Shown here one piece after another: positions 1 through 6,860 of a DNA stretch of 8,940 nucleotides. A model generated the notes under the pieces. It was not told the DNA's origin. It was given only the letters and a program-made list of their open reading frames with translations, and did not search any database. Both the position numbers and the translations under genes were made by a program. Position 1 is the first letter of the stretch. Every line of letters starts with the position of its first letter. This DNA comes from Phenylobacterium sp. GTDB lineage: Bacteria > Pseudomonadota > Alphaproteobacteria > Caulobacterales > Caulobacteraceae. The DNA is taken from contig JAHUZY010000164.1 in NCBI GenBank assembly GCA_019264505.1, positions 1-8,940 on the forward strand, written 5' to 3'.

Positions 1-1
1 G

Positions 2-247
2 ATCCTGTCGCGCAACCTCGCCATGACCGGCCGCTGGGCCCTGGCCCCGGAGGAGGAATGCGAAGCCGCCTTCACAGCCGTGACCGCCACCGCCGGCGCT
101 ACGGTGAGCGAGATCCTGGCCGGGTTTCCCGTCCCCCGGCGGCCCTATGTGGAGCGGTCCCTGCTCTGGCTGATGAAGTTCGACATTCTGCGGCTGGCGG
201 AGGCCGCGCCCATCGTCCCTCTGGACGGGGATCAGAGCCCAGCCTGA
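2..247 (+). CDS. 3' end of an unidentified protein (5' truncated by window edge)
   Basis: The reading frame is open from the first bases of the window to a TGA at 245-247, giving 81 C-terminal residues. An ATG at 23 is in frame, but the frame continues upstream of it without a stop, so this is more likely the tail of a longer gene than a 74-residue protein. The visible part is acidic then amphipathic: a segment around ATVSEILAGF, then a basic turn (PRRPYVERSL) and a hydrophobic helix (LLWLMKFDILRL). This pattern resembles a small winged-helix-like C-terminal domain, in which a helix and a turn lead into a terminal strand. I do not recognise the family and assign no function. It is convergent with the M23 peptidase gene; the gap between them holds an inverted repeat. 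Confidence 0.55.
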   Translation: MLSRNLAMTGRWALAPEEECEAAFTAVTATAGATVSEILAGFPVPRRPYVERSLLWLMKFDILRLAEAAPIVPLDGDQSPA

Positions 248-313
248 CCCGCAGGGCGACCGGGGCCTGCCATCGCAATGTCATGATGAGGGCTTAGTCA
301 GCGAGGCCGCAAA

Positions 314-351
314 GGCCGGGCCATAGCTGGCATGGATGCTATGGCCCGGCC
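314..351. terminator. Perfect 14-bp inverted repeat, possible terminator between convergent genes
   Basis: GGCCGGGCCATAGC at 314-327 is exactly complementary to GCTATGGCCCGGCC at 338-351, with a 10-base loop. It lies in the 229-bp gap between two convergent genes, where a terminator is expected. On the minus strand the stem is followed at once by TTT and then GC-rich sequence; on the + strand no T run follows. So it fits a weak intrinsic terminator for the minus-strand peptidase transcript, or a hairpin that protects mRNA 3' ends. The rest of 248-476 shows no coding signal; a short imperfect hairpin (AGCTA 372-376 with TAGCT 393-397) is too weak to interpret. Confidence 0.5.
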
Positions 352-476
352 GAAGCGACACAGCCCTGGAGAGCTAGGCTGACACTAAACTGTAGCTTAC
401 TCCGTGGCGCCGGGAAAGGCCCAGAGCCCCGCCGCGACAAGATCACGCAAATTTGTGCCGCCCAAGGGTCGGCCCA

Positions 477-1493
477 TCAGAAGCGGATCTGAAACACCTG
501 CTCCAGGGCGCGGCGTCCGCTCCGCTCGACCCAGTATTCGGCCCGGTAGGTCCCCGTCGCCCAGCCCTCGGCCGGCGTGCGGCGGCCGGCATAGAGCAGG
601 TACTGGGCCTTGGCCCGGTCCAGGGGATCGATGCGGGTCTCGGCCACCAGATCGCCATTGGGCGCCGTGACCTTCAGGTGCTGCACATCGCCCGCCTCCA
701 GGCCGATGGCCCGCACATAGGCGACCAGGGCCGGAGCGGCCCCCGAGGCCTGCGGAATGACCGCCTCTTCCACCGACTCCATGGAGACGGCGCCCGAGGC
801 GAAGCCGAAATTCAGCACCGCGCCCCGGCGATAGACCATGCGGTCGCCAGCTTCCCGCGACCAGAGAGCGCCGCGGGCTTCGCAGACATCGGCCGAAGCC
901 TCCGGGGCGAACGGGTCGATCACCGCCCCGTCCCGGCGCACGGTGAAATGGAGGTGGGGATACTCGGTCTGGCCTGACAGGCCGATGCGGCCCAGGGGCT
1001 GACCGGCCTCGACCACATCGCCCTTGCTCACCACCAGGCTGCCCTGCGCCAGATGACAGTACTGGGTCTCCCAGCCGTCCCCGTGATCGATCACCACCCC
1101 GTTGCCGCATTCGGTCCCGTCCACCGCCGCCAGGCCGACGGTCCTGACCGAGACGTCGGGCACGCCGTCCCGCAGTCGGCTGACCTTGCCGGCCGCCGCG
1201 GCCAGGACGTCGACGCCGGCGCGTTGGGCGGCGAGGTTGGGGATGCGGAAATCCACCCCGTTGTGGTCCTGATAGCTCCGCGTGGCGCAGAAATAGTCCT
1301 GGGCGTCGGGGCCGGGATCGCGGTCCACATAGTTCTGGATCTCGCAGGTCTGGCCCAGCACGCAGTCGACCGGCAGGACCAACTCTGGTCCGATCCTGGG
1401 GGTCTCATCCACCGCGGCGCTGTCGCGGGGCGAACAGGCGCCGGCCAGCAGGATGGCCGACAGGAGCAGGGGGACGCAGAAGAGCCGGGGCAT
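477..1493 (-). CDS. M23 family (LytM-type) metallopeptidase, probable lipoprotein
   Basis: Predicted zinc endopeptidase of the M23 peptidoglycan-hydrolase family, 338 residues. I chose the ATG at 1493 over an upstream in-frame start at 1547 because it puts a lipoprotein signal peptide at the very N-terminus: MPRLFCVPLLL, then a hydrophobic stretch ending LLAGAC, with the lipobox cysteine at residue 20. The protein is therefore probably exported and lipidated. The M23 core spans about residues 70-195. It has the first metal motif in DHNGVDF (His77, Asp81), a second histidine in QYCHL (His147) and the HLH motif (His180, His182), so the catalytic set looks complete. Several cysteines near residues 44-69, 129 and 146 could form disulfides in the periplasm. 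The C-terminal 130 residues look beta-rich and are unassigned. Its gene lies 59 bp downstream of the sulfotransferase gene on the same strand, so the two may be cotranscribed. The true substrate, and whether it cuts peptidoglycan or activates amidases, is not shown. Confidence 0.88.
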   Translation of the reverse strand: MPRLFCVPLLLSAILLAGACSPRDSAAVDETPRIGPELVLPVDCVLGQTCEIQNYVDRDPGPDAQDYFCATRSYQDHNGVDFRIPNLAAQRAGVDVLAAAAGKVSRLRDGVPDVSVRTVGLAAVDGTECGNGVVIDHGDGWETQYCHLAQGSLVVSKGDVVEAGQPLGRIGLSGQTEYPHLHFTVRRDGAVIDPFAPEASADVCEARGALWSREAGDRMVYRRGAVLNFGFASGAVSMESVEEAVIPQASGAAPALVAYVRAIGLEAGDVQHLKVTAPNGDLVAETRIDPLDRAKAQYLLYAGRRTPAEGWATGTYRAEYWVERSGRRALEQVFQIRF

Positions 1494-1552
1494 GGCGTCA
1501 TGTCTGGGCCGGTCCCCTGACAGAAATATGGCGCGGGGTCCGCCCAAGGTCC

Positions 1553-2293
1553 CTAGGGGTAAGAGATTCCCGTCAGCGCCTCTAATCGCGCCATGTCCTG
1601 CGCGTAGAGCCGCCGCAGCAATGCCTCATCGGCCGGCGTCAGCGCCGAGGGATAGGCGATGTCGCGGCCCACATGCACCCGCCGCGGCGCGACCGGCGGC
1701 GGGGCAGGGGCGCCGAGGAAGCCGCTGACCTTCGCCAGGACGGCGTCGGGCGCCGTCTCCAGGTCCTCGGCCCGCAGCACCAGCAGTTGATCTGCCGGAA
1801 ACAGGGTCAAGAGATGTTCGATCTGGGCGCCATAGAACCCCCGCTCCACATAGCTGAACTCCCGGTGGAAGCCCCAGGGTTCGGCGTCGAACAGGCGCTG
1901 ACGGCCCTCGCGGATGCACCAGGCGAAGGGATGGGCCTCCGCCCCGCGGGCGAACTCCATCTTCCAGTGGGAAAAGGCCCGCCCTACGGGATCGCGCAGC
2001 AGGACAATCAGCCGGATGGCCGGGTTGTAGGCCCTGATCCGCGTCAGGCTGTCCTTCCAGTAGAGATAGATGGGCGTGGCCTCGCCCCACGTCCGCCCGG
2101 TATCGGCCAGGTCGAAATGGGCGTGATAGGCGCCGTAGTCGGGCGCGCTCCAGTCCTGGCCCTCATCGTCGAAGAAGTGGACCTCCTTGACGTCCGACAG
2201 GCCAATCTGCGGCTGGTCGCTGAGATAGTCGAACAGGGCCGTGGTCCCGGCCTTCTGGGCGCCGGCGATGATGAAGTCGATCCGCGGCTTCAA
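1553..2293 (-). CDS. PAPS-dependent sulfotransferase
   Basis: Transfers sulfate from PAPS to a hydroxyl, probably of a glycan; the acceptor is unknown. The N-terminal PAPS 5'-phosphosulfate loop is clear: FIIAGAQKAGTTAL at residues 7-20, with Lys14 in the catalytic position. The 3'-phosphate site follows as LLRDPVGRAFSHW, with Arg100 and Ser108. KEVHFFD near residues 36-42 is also typical of heparan-sulfate-like bacterial sulfotransferases. The frame could start as far up as 2434 (293 residues), but I prefer the TTG at 2293 (246 residues). It has GAGGGA at 2300-2305 six bases upstream, it puts the conserved core right at the N-terminus (KPRIDFII), and the longer form would leave 14 bp between divergent genes. 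The extra N-terminal residues of the long form show no domain. No signal peptide is visible, so it is probably cytoplasmic or peripheral. It is divergent from the CDP-sugar operon, which suggests a sulfated surface glycan. Confidence 0.88.
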   Translation of the reverse strand: MKPRIDFIIAGAQKAGTTALFDYLSDQPQIGLSDVKEVHFFDDEGQDWSAPDYGAYHAHFDLADTGRTWGEATPIYLYWKDSLTRIRAYNPAIRLIVLLRDPVGRAFSHWKMEFARGAEAHPFAWCIREGRQRLFDAEPWGFHREFSYVERGFYGAQIEHLLTLFPADQLLVLRAEDLETAPDAVLAKVSGFLGAPAPPPVAPRRVHVGRDIAYPSALTPADEALLRRLYAQDMARLEALTGISYP

Positions 2294-2448
2294 GCCCTGT
2301 CCCTCACTCGGCCCCAGTTCCTGCGCCGGGTCGGCGCACCCATTGCGGGATACGGCTTCATCGCCGCGCCGACACGCGATAAGAGGGATCGACATGGCGG
2401 GCCAGAGCCAAAATCGGTCCGCAGCAAACGGCATACAAGGTCGGGGTC
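2294..2448. promoter_or_regulatory. Divergent intergenic region, expected to carry both promoters
   Basis: With the preferred TTG starts on both sides, this 155-bp stretch separates the minus-strand sulfotransferase from the + strand sugar operon, so promoters for both should lie here. I see no convincing -35/-10 pair, operator palindrome or riboswitch. An ATG at 2394 preceded by AGAGGG opens a + strand frame of only about 37 codons ending at 2507; it is probably spurious because it runs into the next gene in another frame. The role is inferred from gene orientation alone. Confidence 0.4.
2300..2305 (-). promoter_or_regulatory. Ribosome binding site deciding the sulfotransferase TTG start
   Basis: GAGGGA on the minus strand, separated by six bases from the TTG at 2291-2293. 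It supports the shorter sulfotransferase over starts at 2395 or 2434. Confidence 0.6.
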
Positions 2449-3216
2449 TTGATCACCATCATCGACGAAGAGCGCGGCGAAGTCGTCGTCCGCGACGGCG
2501 ACACTGAAACGCGGCACAGCCTCTCCACCGCCGAAGGCTTCGCCGCGGCGTCCAAGGCCTGGGTCAGGGCGACCTGGGATTCCAAATATGTCTATTCCTT
2601 CGCCTGGATGGGCCGGCCGATCATTCAGCTGCCGGAGGACATGGTCCGCCTGCAGGAAGTGATCTGGGACCTGAAGCCCGACGTGCTGGTGGAGACGGGC
2701 GTGGCCCATGGCGGGTCCCTGGTCTTCTACGCCTCCCTGTTCGAAGCGATGAACAAGGGCCGGGTGATCGGCATCGACATCGAGATCCGGCCGCACAACC
2801 GCACGGCCATCGAGGCCCATCCGATGAAGAAGCGGATCGAGCTGATCGAAGGCTCGTCCACCGCCCCTGAGGTGGTCGAACAGGTGAAGGCGCAGATCAA
2901 GCCGGGCGAGACCGTGCTGGTGGTGCTCGATTCCAACCACACCAAGGGCCATGTGCTCGACGAACTGCGCGCCTATGCCGACATGGTGCCGGTGGGCTCC
3001 TATATCGTCGCCACAGACGGGATCATGGAGCAGGTGGTGGGCGGCCCGCGCACGGCCGAGGACTGGACCTGGAACAATCCCCGCCGCGCGGTCCATGAGT
3101 TCGTCGCCGAGGACAAGCGCTTCATCATCGAAGAGCCCACCTTCCCCTTCAATGAAGGGGTGGTGAAGGAGCGGGTCACCTACTGGCCCGACGCCTTCGT
3201 CAAGCGGATCGCCTGA
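2449..3216 (+). CDS. CmcI / rhamnosyl O-methyltransferase family protein (probable sugar O-methyltransferase)
   Basis: A 255-residue protein of the family often called cephalosporin hydroxylase (CmcI, Pfam PF04989). Members are SAM-dependent methyltransferases, and some, such as the mycobacterial rhamnosyl O-methyltransferase, methylate sugars. The Rossmann SAM loop is VLVETGVAHGGSLVFYA (about residues 79-95). An acidic strand VIGIDIEIR follows at 107-114, then VLDSNHTKGHVL (159-170) and VATDGIME (187-194). Asp161 and Asp190 are candidates for the metal site seen in CmcI. The start is a TTG at 2449, with AAGG at 2437-2440 eight bases upstream; the frame has no ATG near the N-terminus and is closed by a TAA at 2380. 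It is the first gene of the + strand operon, 26 bp ahead of rfbF, so a role in O-methylating the CDP-linked sugar or its glycoside is likely. Which hydroxyl is methylated cannot be told from sequence. Confidence 0.85.
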   Translation: MITIIDEERGEVVVRDGDTETRHSLSTAEGFAAASKAWVRATWDSKYVYSFAWMGRPIIQLPEDMVRLQEVIWDLKPDVLVETGVAHGGSLVFYASLFEAMNKGRVIGIDIEIRPHNRTAIEAHPMKKRIELIEGSSTAPEVVEQVKAQIKPGETVLVVLDSNHTKGHVLDELRAYADMVPVGSYIVATDGIMEQVVGGPRTAEDWTWNNPRRAVHEFVAEDKRFIIEEPTFPFNEGVVKERVTYWPDAFVKRIA

Positions 3217-3242
3217 GACCTGGCCAGGGGGGAGGTACTGCG

Positions 3243-4016
3243 ATGAAAGTCGTCATCCTGGCCGGCGGCCTGGGCACCCGGATTTCCGAGGAAAGCCATC
3301 TGCGGCCCAAGCCGATGATCGAGGTCGGCGGCCGGCCGATCCTCTGGCACATCATGAAGATGTTCTCGCACCACGGCTTCAACGAGTTCGTCGTGTGCCT
3401 GGGCTACAAGGGCTATGTGGTGAAGGAGTATTTCGCCAACTACGTCCTGCACAACGCCGACTTCACCGTGGACCTCGCCAACCGGGCCATCGACTACCAC
3501 GCCACCAAGCACGAACCTTGGAAGGTGACCCTGGTGGACACCGGCGCCGACACCATGACCGGCGGGCGGCTGAAGCGGGTGCGGGAATTCCTGACGCCTG
3601 GCCAGCCGTTCTTCTTCACCTATGGGGACGGGGTCGCTGACGTGGACCTGACCGCGCTCGCGAAGTTCCACGCCGCCCACGGCAAGCGCGCGACGGTGAC
3701 CGCCGTGGCCCCCCCCGGCCGCTATGGCGCCCTGGAGATGACCGGCGACCGGGTGGACCGCTTTGTTGAAAAGCCCCCCGGCGACAATGGCCTGATCAAT
3801 GGCGGCTTCTTTGTCCTCGACCCCTCGGTGATCGACCGGGTTGAGGATGACGCCACGGTCTGGGAGCTCGGCCCCCTGGAAGGCCTGGCCGCTGACGGCG
3901 ACCTGATCGCCTATCGCCATGACGGCTTCTGGGCGGCCATGGACACCCTGCGCGACAAGAACCAGCTGGAGAGCCTGTGGGCGTCCGGCAAGGCGCCCTG
4001 GCGCCAGTGGGCATGA
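3243..4016 (+). CDS. rfbF: Glucose-1-phosphate cytidylyltransferase
   Basis: Makes CDP-glucose from CTP and alpha-D-glucose 1-phosphate, the first step of CDP-6-deoxyhexose pathways, in the cytoplasm. The 257-residue length is that of the RfbF/DdhA family. Visible features are the nucleotide-binding loop AGGLGTRISEES (residues 7-18) followed by RPKPM (Lys23), the metal-binding YGDG (127-130), VEKP (175-178), NGGFF (186-190) and DGFWAAMDTLRD (227-238). ISEES after the glycine loop, where the dTDP-glucose enzyme RmlA usually has a form of LYPLT, separates it from RmlA. The start ATG has a strong GGGGGGAGG ribosome site about eight bases upstream. Its stop overlaps the next start as ATGA. The pairing with a CDP-glucose dehydratase makes the nucleotide specificity secure. 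Confidence 0.95.
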   Translation: MKVVILAGGLGTRISEESHLRPKPMIEVGGRPILWHIMKMFSHHGFNEFVVCLGYKGYVVKEYFANYVLHNADFTVDLANRAIDYHATKHEPWKVTLVDTGADTMTGGRLKRVREFLTPGQPFFFTYGDGVADVDLTALAKFHAAHGKRATVTAVAPPGRYGALEMTGDRVDRFVEKPPGDNGLINGGFFVLDPSVIDRVEDDATVWELGPLEGLAADGDLIAYRHDGFWAAMDTLRDKNQLESLWASGKAPWRQWA

Positions 4017-5071
4017 GCCGGCCAGACCCGAGCTTCTGGGCCGGCCAGCGCGTCCTGCTCACCGGCCACACCGGCTTCAAGGGCGCCTGGACGGGCCTCT
4101 GGCTCGCCCGCATGGGCGCCAAGGTCACCGGCCTGGCGCTGGCGCCCGACCAGACCCCGGCGCTCGCCGATCTGGCTGGCTATGAGCATCTGGCCGCCTC
4201 GCATCTGGTGGATCTGCGCGACCGCCGGGCCGTGCTGGACGTGGTCGGCGGCCAGCCCTTCGACCTCGTGCTGCACATGGCCGCCCAGCCCATCGTGCGC
4301 GCAGCCATCGAAGATCCGGTGGGCGCGTTTTCCACCAACATCATGGGCACCGCCCATCTGCTGGAGTCCTTGAGGGACGAGGACGCCCTGCGCGGGGTTC
4401 TCGTGATCACCTCGGACAAGGTCTACGCCAACAACGATGGCGGCCGCGCCTTCCAGGAGGGCGACGCCCTGGGCGGCAAGGATCCCTATTCGGCGTCCAA
4501 GGCCTGCGCCGAGATCGTCACCTCCAGCTTCGCCCGCTCCTATTTCGACAAGGCCGGCGTGCCGGTGGCCACCGCCCGCGGCGGCAATGTGATCGGCGGC
4601 GGCGACTTCTCCCGCGACCGGCTGGTGGCCGACATCGTCCGCGCCGCCCGGGCCGGCGAGACCACCGTCCTGCGCCATCCCGAGGCCACACGGCCCTGGC
4701 AGCATGTGCTGGACTGCGTGGCCGGCTATCTCGTCTTCGCCCAGGCCCTGGTCGAACGGTCCGACACCCCGCGCGCCCTGAACTTCGGCCCCCGTCCGGG
4801 CGCGGCGGAGATCACCGTGGGCGAGCTGGCCACCCAGGCCATCGCCGCCCTGGACGCCCAGCCCTGGCGCCATGAGCCCGACCCGGCCTCCATCGAGGCC
4901 AGGAGCCTGGCGGTGGACGCCAGCCTCGCCCGCAAGACCCTCGACTTTGAGAGCCGGCTCGACGGGCCTGCGGCCGTGGCCTGGACCATGGACTGGTATC
5001 GCCGTCAGGGGCAGGGCGAGGCCGCCCGCGACCTCTGCCTGGCGCAGATCGAGACCTACGAAAGCCTGTGA
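4013..5071 (+). CDS. rfbG: CDP-glucose 4,6-dehydratase
   Basis: Extended short-chain dehydrogenase that converts CDP-D-glucose to CDP-4-keto-6-deoxy-D-glucose with bound NAD+. It has 352 residues, close to the family length of about 360. The NAD-binding loop is LLTGHTGFKGAW (residues 15-26), LHMAAQPIV is at 88-95, and the active site is TSDKVYANN (133-141) with YSASK (Tyr159, Lys163). ARGGNVIGGGDFS (188-200) and RPWQHVLD (227-234) are signatures of this dehydratase branch. I chose the ATG at 4013, which overlaps the rfbF stop as ATGA, over an in-frame start at 3977 that would only add residues read through the end of rfbF. It feeds the C-methyltransferase, epimerase and reductase downstream. 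Confidence 0.95.
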   Translation: MSRPDPSFWAGQRVLLTGHTGFKGAWTGLWLARMGAKVTGLALAPDQTPALADLAGYEHLAASHLVDLRDRRAVLDVVGGQPFDLVLHMAAQPIVRAAIEDPVGAFSTNIMGTAHLLESLRDEDALRGVLVITSDKVYANNDGGRAFQEGDALGGKDPYSASKACAEIVTSSFARSYFDKAGVPVATARGGNVIGGGDFSRDRLVADIVRAARAGETTVLRHPEATRPWQHVLDCVAGYLVFAQALVERSDTPRALNFGPRPGAAEITVGELATQAIAALDAQPWRHEPDPASIEARSLAVDASLARKTLDFESRLDGPAAVAWTMDWYRRQGQGEAARDLCLAQIETYESL

Positions 5072-6309
5072 TGACGACTCCCGTCTGCCGTTTCTGCCGT
5101 ACCCCGCTCACCCACACCCTGGTGGATCTGGGTCGCCAGCCCCTGGCCAACAGCAACCTGACCGCTGAGCAGTTGGCCGCCGGGACTGAGAAGACCTACC
5201 CCTTGCACGCCCGGGTCTGCCCCGCCTGCTTCCTGGTGCAGGTGGACGATCCGGTCGCCGCCGATGAGATCTTCGATTCCGGCTACGCCTATTTCTCCTC
5301 CTACTCGGCCAGCTGGGTGGAGCACGCCCGCCGCTACGCCGAGGCGATGATCGCGCGCTTCGGCCTGGGGCCGGACTCCCTGGTGGTCGAGGTGGCCTCC
5401 AATGACGGCTACCTTTTGCAGCACTTCAAGACCGCCGGCGTGCCGGTGCTGGGGATCGAGCCCACGGGCAACACCGCCCAGGCGGCCATCGATAAGGGCG
5501 TGCCCACCGAGGTCATGTTCTTCCACGGCGAGACCGGCAAGGCCCTGGCCGCACGGGGGATCAAGGCCGACCTGATGGCGGCCAACAATGTGCTGGCCCA
5601 TGTTCCTGATATCGGCGGCTTCGTGGCCGGTTTCCGCGAGGTGCTGAAGCCCGAAGGCGTGCTGACCTTCGAGTTCCCGCACTTCCTGAACATGCTCGAG
5701 ATGGTGCAGTTCGACACCATCTATCACGAGCACTTCTCCTATCTGTCCCTGCTGGCCGTGGCTCAGGTGCTGCGGGCCAACGGCCTGCGGGCCTTCGATG
5801 TGGAGCTCCTGCCGACCCATGGGGGATCTCTGCGCCTGTTCTGCGCCCATGAGGCTTCGAGCCATCAGGAGACCGAGGCGCTCAGGACCCTCCGCGCCCG
5901 GGAAGCCGCGGCCGGCCTCGACAAACTTGCGACCTATGAGGGCTATACCGCGCGGGTCGATGAGGTGCGCGACAGCTTCCTGGCCTTCCTTCGCCAGGCC
6001 AAGGCCGAGGGCAAGACCGTCGCGGCCTATGGCGCGGCGGCCAAAGGGAACACCTTCCTCAACTATGCCGGGGTGGGGCCGGACGACCTCGTCTGCGCCT
6101 TCGACGCCAATCCTCACAAGCAGGGCCGCTACCTGCCCGGTAGCCATGCGCCCATCTATGGTCCCGACAAGGTGGCCGAGGTGAAGCCCGACTATGTGCT
6201 GATCCTGCCCTGGAATCTGAGGGACGAGATCATGGGTCAGCTGGCCTATATCCGTGACTGGGGCGGCCGCTTCGTCATCGCCTCGCCGGTGACCAAGGTT
6301 CTCGACTGA
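5071..6309 (+). CDS. NovU/TylC3-type SAM-dependent sugar C-methyltransferase
   Basis: Predicted to add a methyl group to a carbon next to the keto group of a nucleotide-linked 4-keto-6-deoxyhexose (C3 in the TylC3/TcaB9 type, C5 in NovU), giving a branched sugar. The three-part architecture is complete at 412 residues. It has an N-terminal zinc domain with Cys6/Cys9 and Cys50/Cys53, a Rossmann methyltransferase core with VVEVASNDGYLL (105-116), and a C-terminal domain with AAYGAAAKGNTFLNY (318-332). IYHEHFSYLS (217-226) matches the family active site, where in TcaB9 a Tyr, Glu and His of a YHEH motif act in catalysis; here they are Tyr218, Glu220 and His221. The start is ambiguous: GTG at 5068 or ATG at 5071, adjacent codons; I use the ATG, which shares one base with the rfbG stop. 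With rfbG directly upstream the substrate should be CDP-linked, which is unusual for a family best known on dTDP sugars. Confidence 0.92.
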   Translation: MTTPVCRFCRTPLTHTLVDLGRQPLANSNLTAEQLAAGTEKTYPLHARVCPACFLVQVDDPVAADEIFDSGYAYFSSYSASWVEHARRYAEAMIARFGLGPDSLVVEVASNDGYLLQHFKTAGVPVLGIEPTGNTAQAAIDKGVPTEVMFFHGETGKALAARGIKADLMAANNVLAHVPDIGGFVAGFREVLKPEGVLTFEFPHFLNMLEMVQFDTIYHEHFSYLSLLAVAQVLRANGLRAFDVELLPTHGGSLRLFCAHEASSHQETEALRTLRAREAAAGLDKLATYEGYTARVDEVRDSFLAFLRQAKAEGKTVAAYGAAAKGNTFLNYAGVGPDDLVCAFDANPHKQGRYLPGSHAPIYGPDKVAEVKPDYVLILPWNLRDEIMGQLAYIRDWGGRFVIASPVTKVLD

Positions 6310-6860
6310 TGCGGTTCTCGCCCACGGAGATCGCGGGCGTCGTCCTGGTCGATCTGGACCCCGTTCTCGATGATCGTGGCGCCTTTGCGCGACTGCATTG
6401 TCCGGACGAGTTCGCTCAGGCCGGGATTGATTTCTCACCTGCCCAGACCAGCCTCTCGCGGAACACCGCGGCCCTCACCCTGCGAGGCATGCACTACCAG
6501 CCGGCGCCGCACGGAGAGACCAAGCTGGTGCGGGTCGTCCGGGGACGGATCTTCGACGTCGCCCTTGACCTGCGGCCGGGCAGCGCCACCCTCGGCCGCT
6601 GGACCGGGGTTGAGCTGGATGCGCAAGACGGCCGGGCCCTGTTCATTCCCGAAGGCGTCGCCCACGGTTTCCTGACGCTCGAGCCCCACACCGACGTGCT
6701 CTATCAGATCGCGCCGATGTTCGAGCCGGGCCATGGGGCCGGGGTGCGCTGGAACGATTCGGCCTTCGCTATCGCTTGGCCGGCCCCGCCGCAGGTGATC
6801 TCCGAGCGAGACGCCAGCTATCCGGATTTCGACCCCGACGCCGGACCAGGAGGCCGCTGA
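6309..6860 (+). CDS. RmlC-like nucleotide-4-keto-6-deoxysugar 3,5-epimerase
   Basis: Cupin-fold epimerase of the RmlC family, 183 residues (usual length about 180-200), that inverts C3 and/or C5 of a 4-keto-6-deoxyhexose. Family motifs in order: DDRGAFAR (21-28), PAQTSLSRN (44-52), LRGMHYQ (58-64) with the catalytic base His62, KLVRVVRGRIFDV (72-84), IPEGVAHGFLTL (113-124) with His119, Tyr132 at the catalytic tyrosine position, and VRWND (146-150). The set looks intact and active. No rmlA, rmlB or rmlD is present, and its neighbours make CDP-4-keto-6-deoxyglucose, so I infer a CDP-linked substrate and give no rml name. The precedent for such an epimerase on a CDP sugar is CDP-ascarylose synthesis in Yersinia. 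Inversion at C5 would turn the D-sugar into an L-sugar. The ATG overlaps the preceding stop by one base (TGATG), with AAGG ten bases upstream. Confidence 0.92.
   Translation: MRFSPTEIAGVVLVDLDPVLDDRGAFARLHCPDEFAQAGIDFSPAQTSLSRNTAALTLRGMHYQPAPHGETKLVRVVRGRIFDVALDLRPGSATLGRWTGVELDAQDGRALFIPEGVAHGFLTLEPHTDVLYQIAPMFEPGHGAGVRWNDSAFAIAWPAPPQVISERDASYPDFDPDAGPGGR

Noticed and set aside
2394..2507. Small + strand frame from ATG 2394 with AGAGGG upstream
   Set aside because: Only about 37 codons, overlapping the CmcI-family gene in another frame, with a low-complexity Arg-rich translation; the upstream motif may be chance.
2449..3216. A beta-lactam (cephalosporin) tailoring gene, from the CmcI family name
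   Set aside because: No other beta-lactam gene is nearby. The family also includes sugar O-methyltransferases, which fits the operon better.
3911..4873. Minus-strand open frame of 320 codons opposite rfbG
   Set aside because: Shadow of rfbG; its Gly/Ala/His-rich translation shows no recognisable domain, and the sense frame has clear catalytic motifs.
5056..6438. Long minus-strand open frame of 460 codons opposite the C-methyltransferase
   Set aside because: It is antisense to a gene with complete family motifs, and its translation is low-complexity, rich in Gly, His and Arg, as expected for a shadow frame in GC-rich DNA.
6309..6860. A dTDP-L-rhamnose locus, because of the RmlC-like gene
   Set aside because: No rmlA, rmlB or rmlD is present. 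The nucleotidyltransferase and dehydratase are of the CDP-glucose type.
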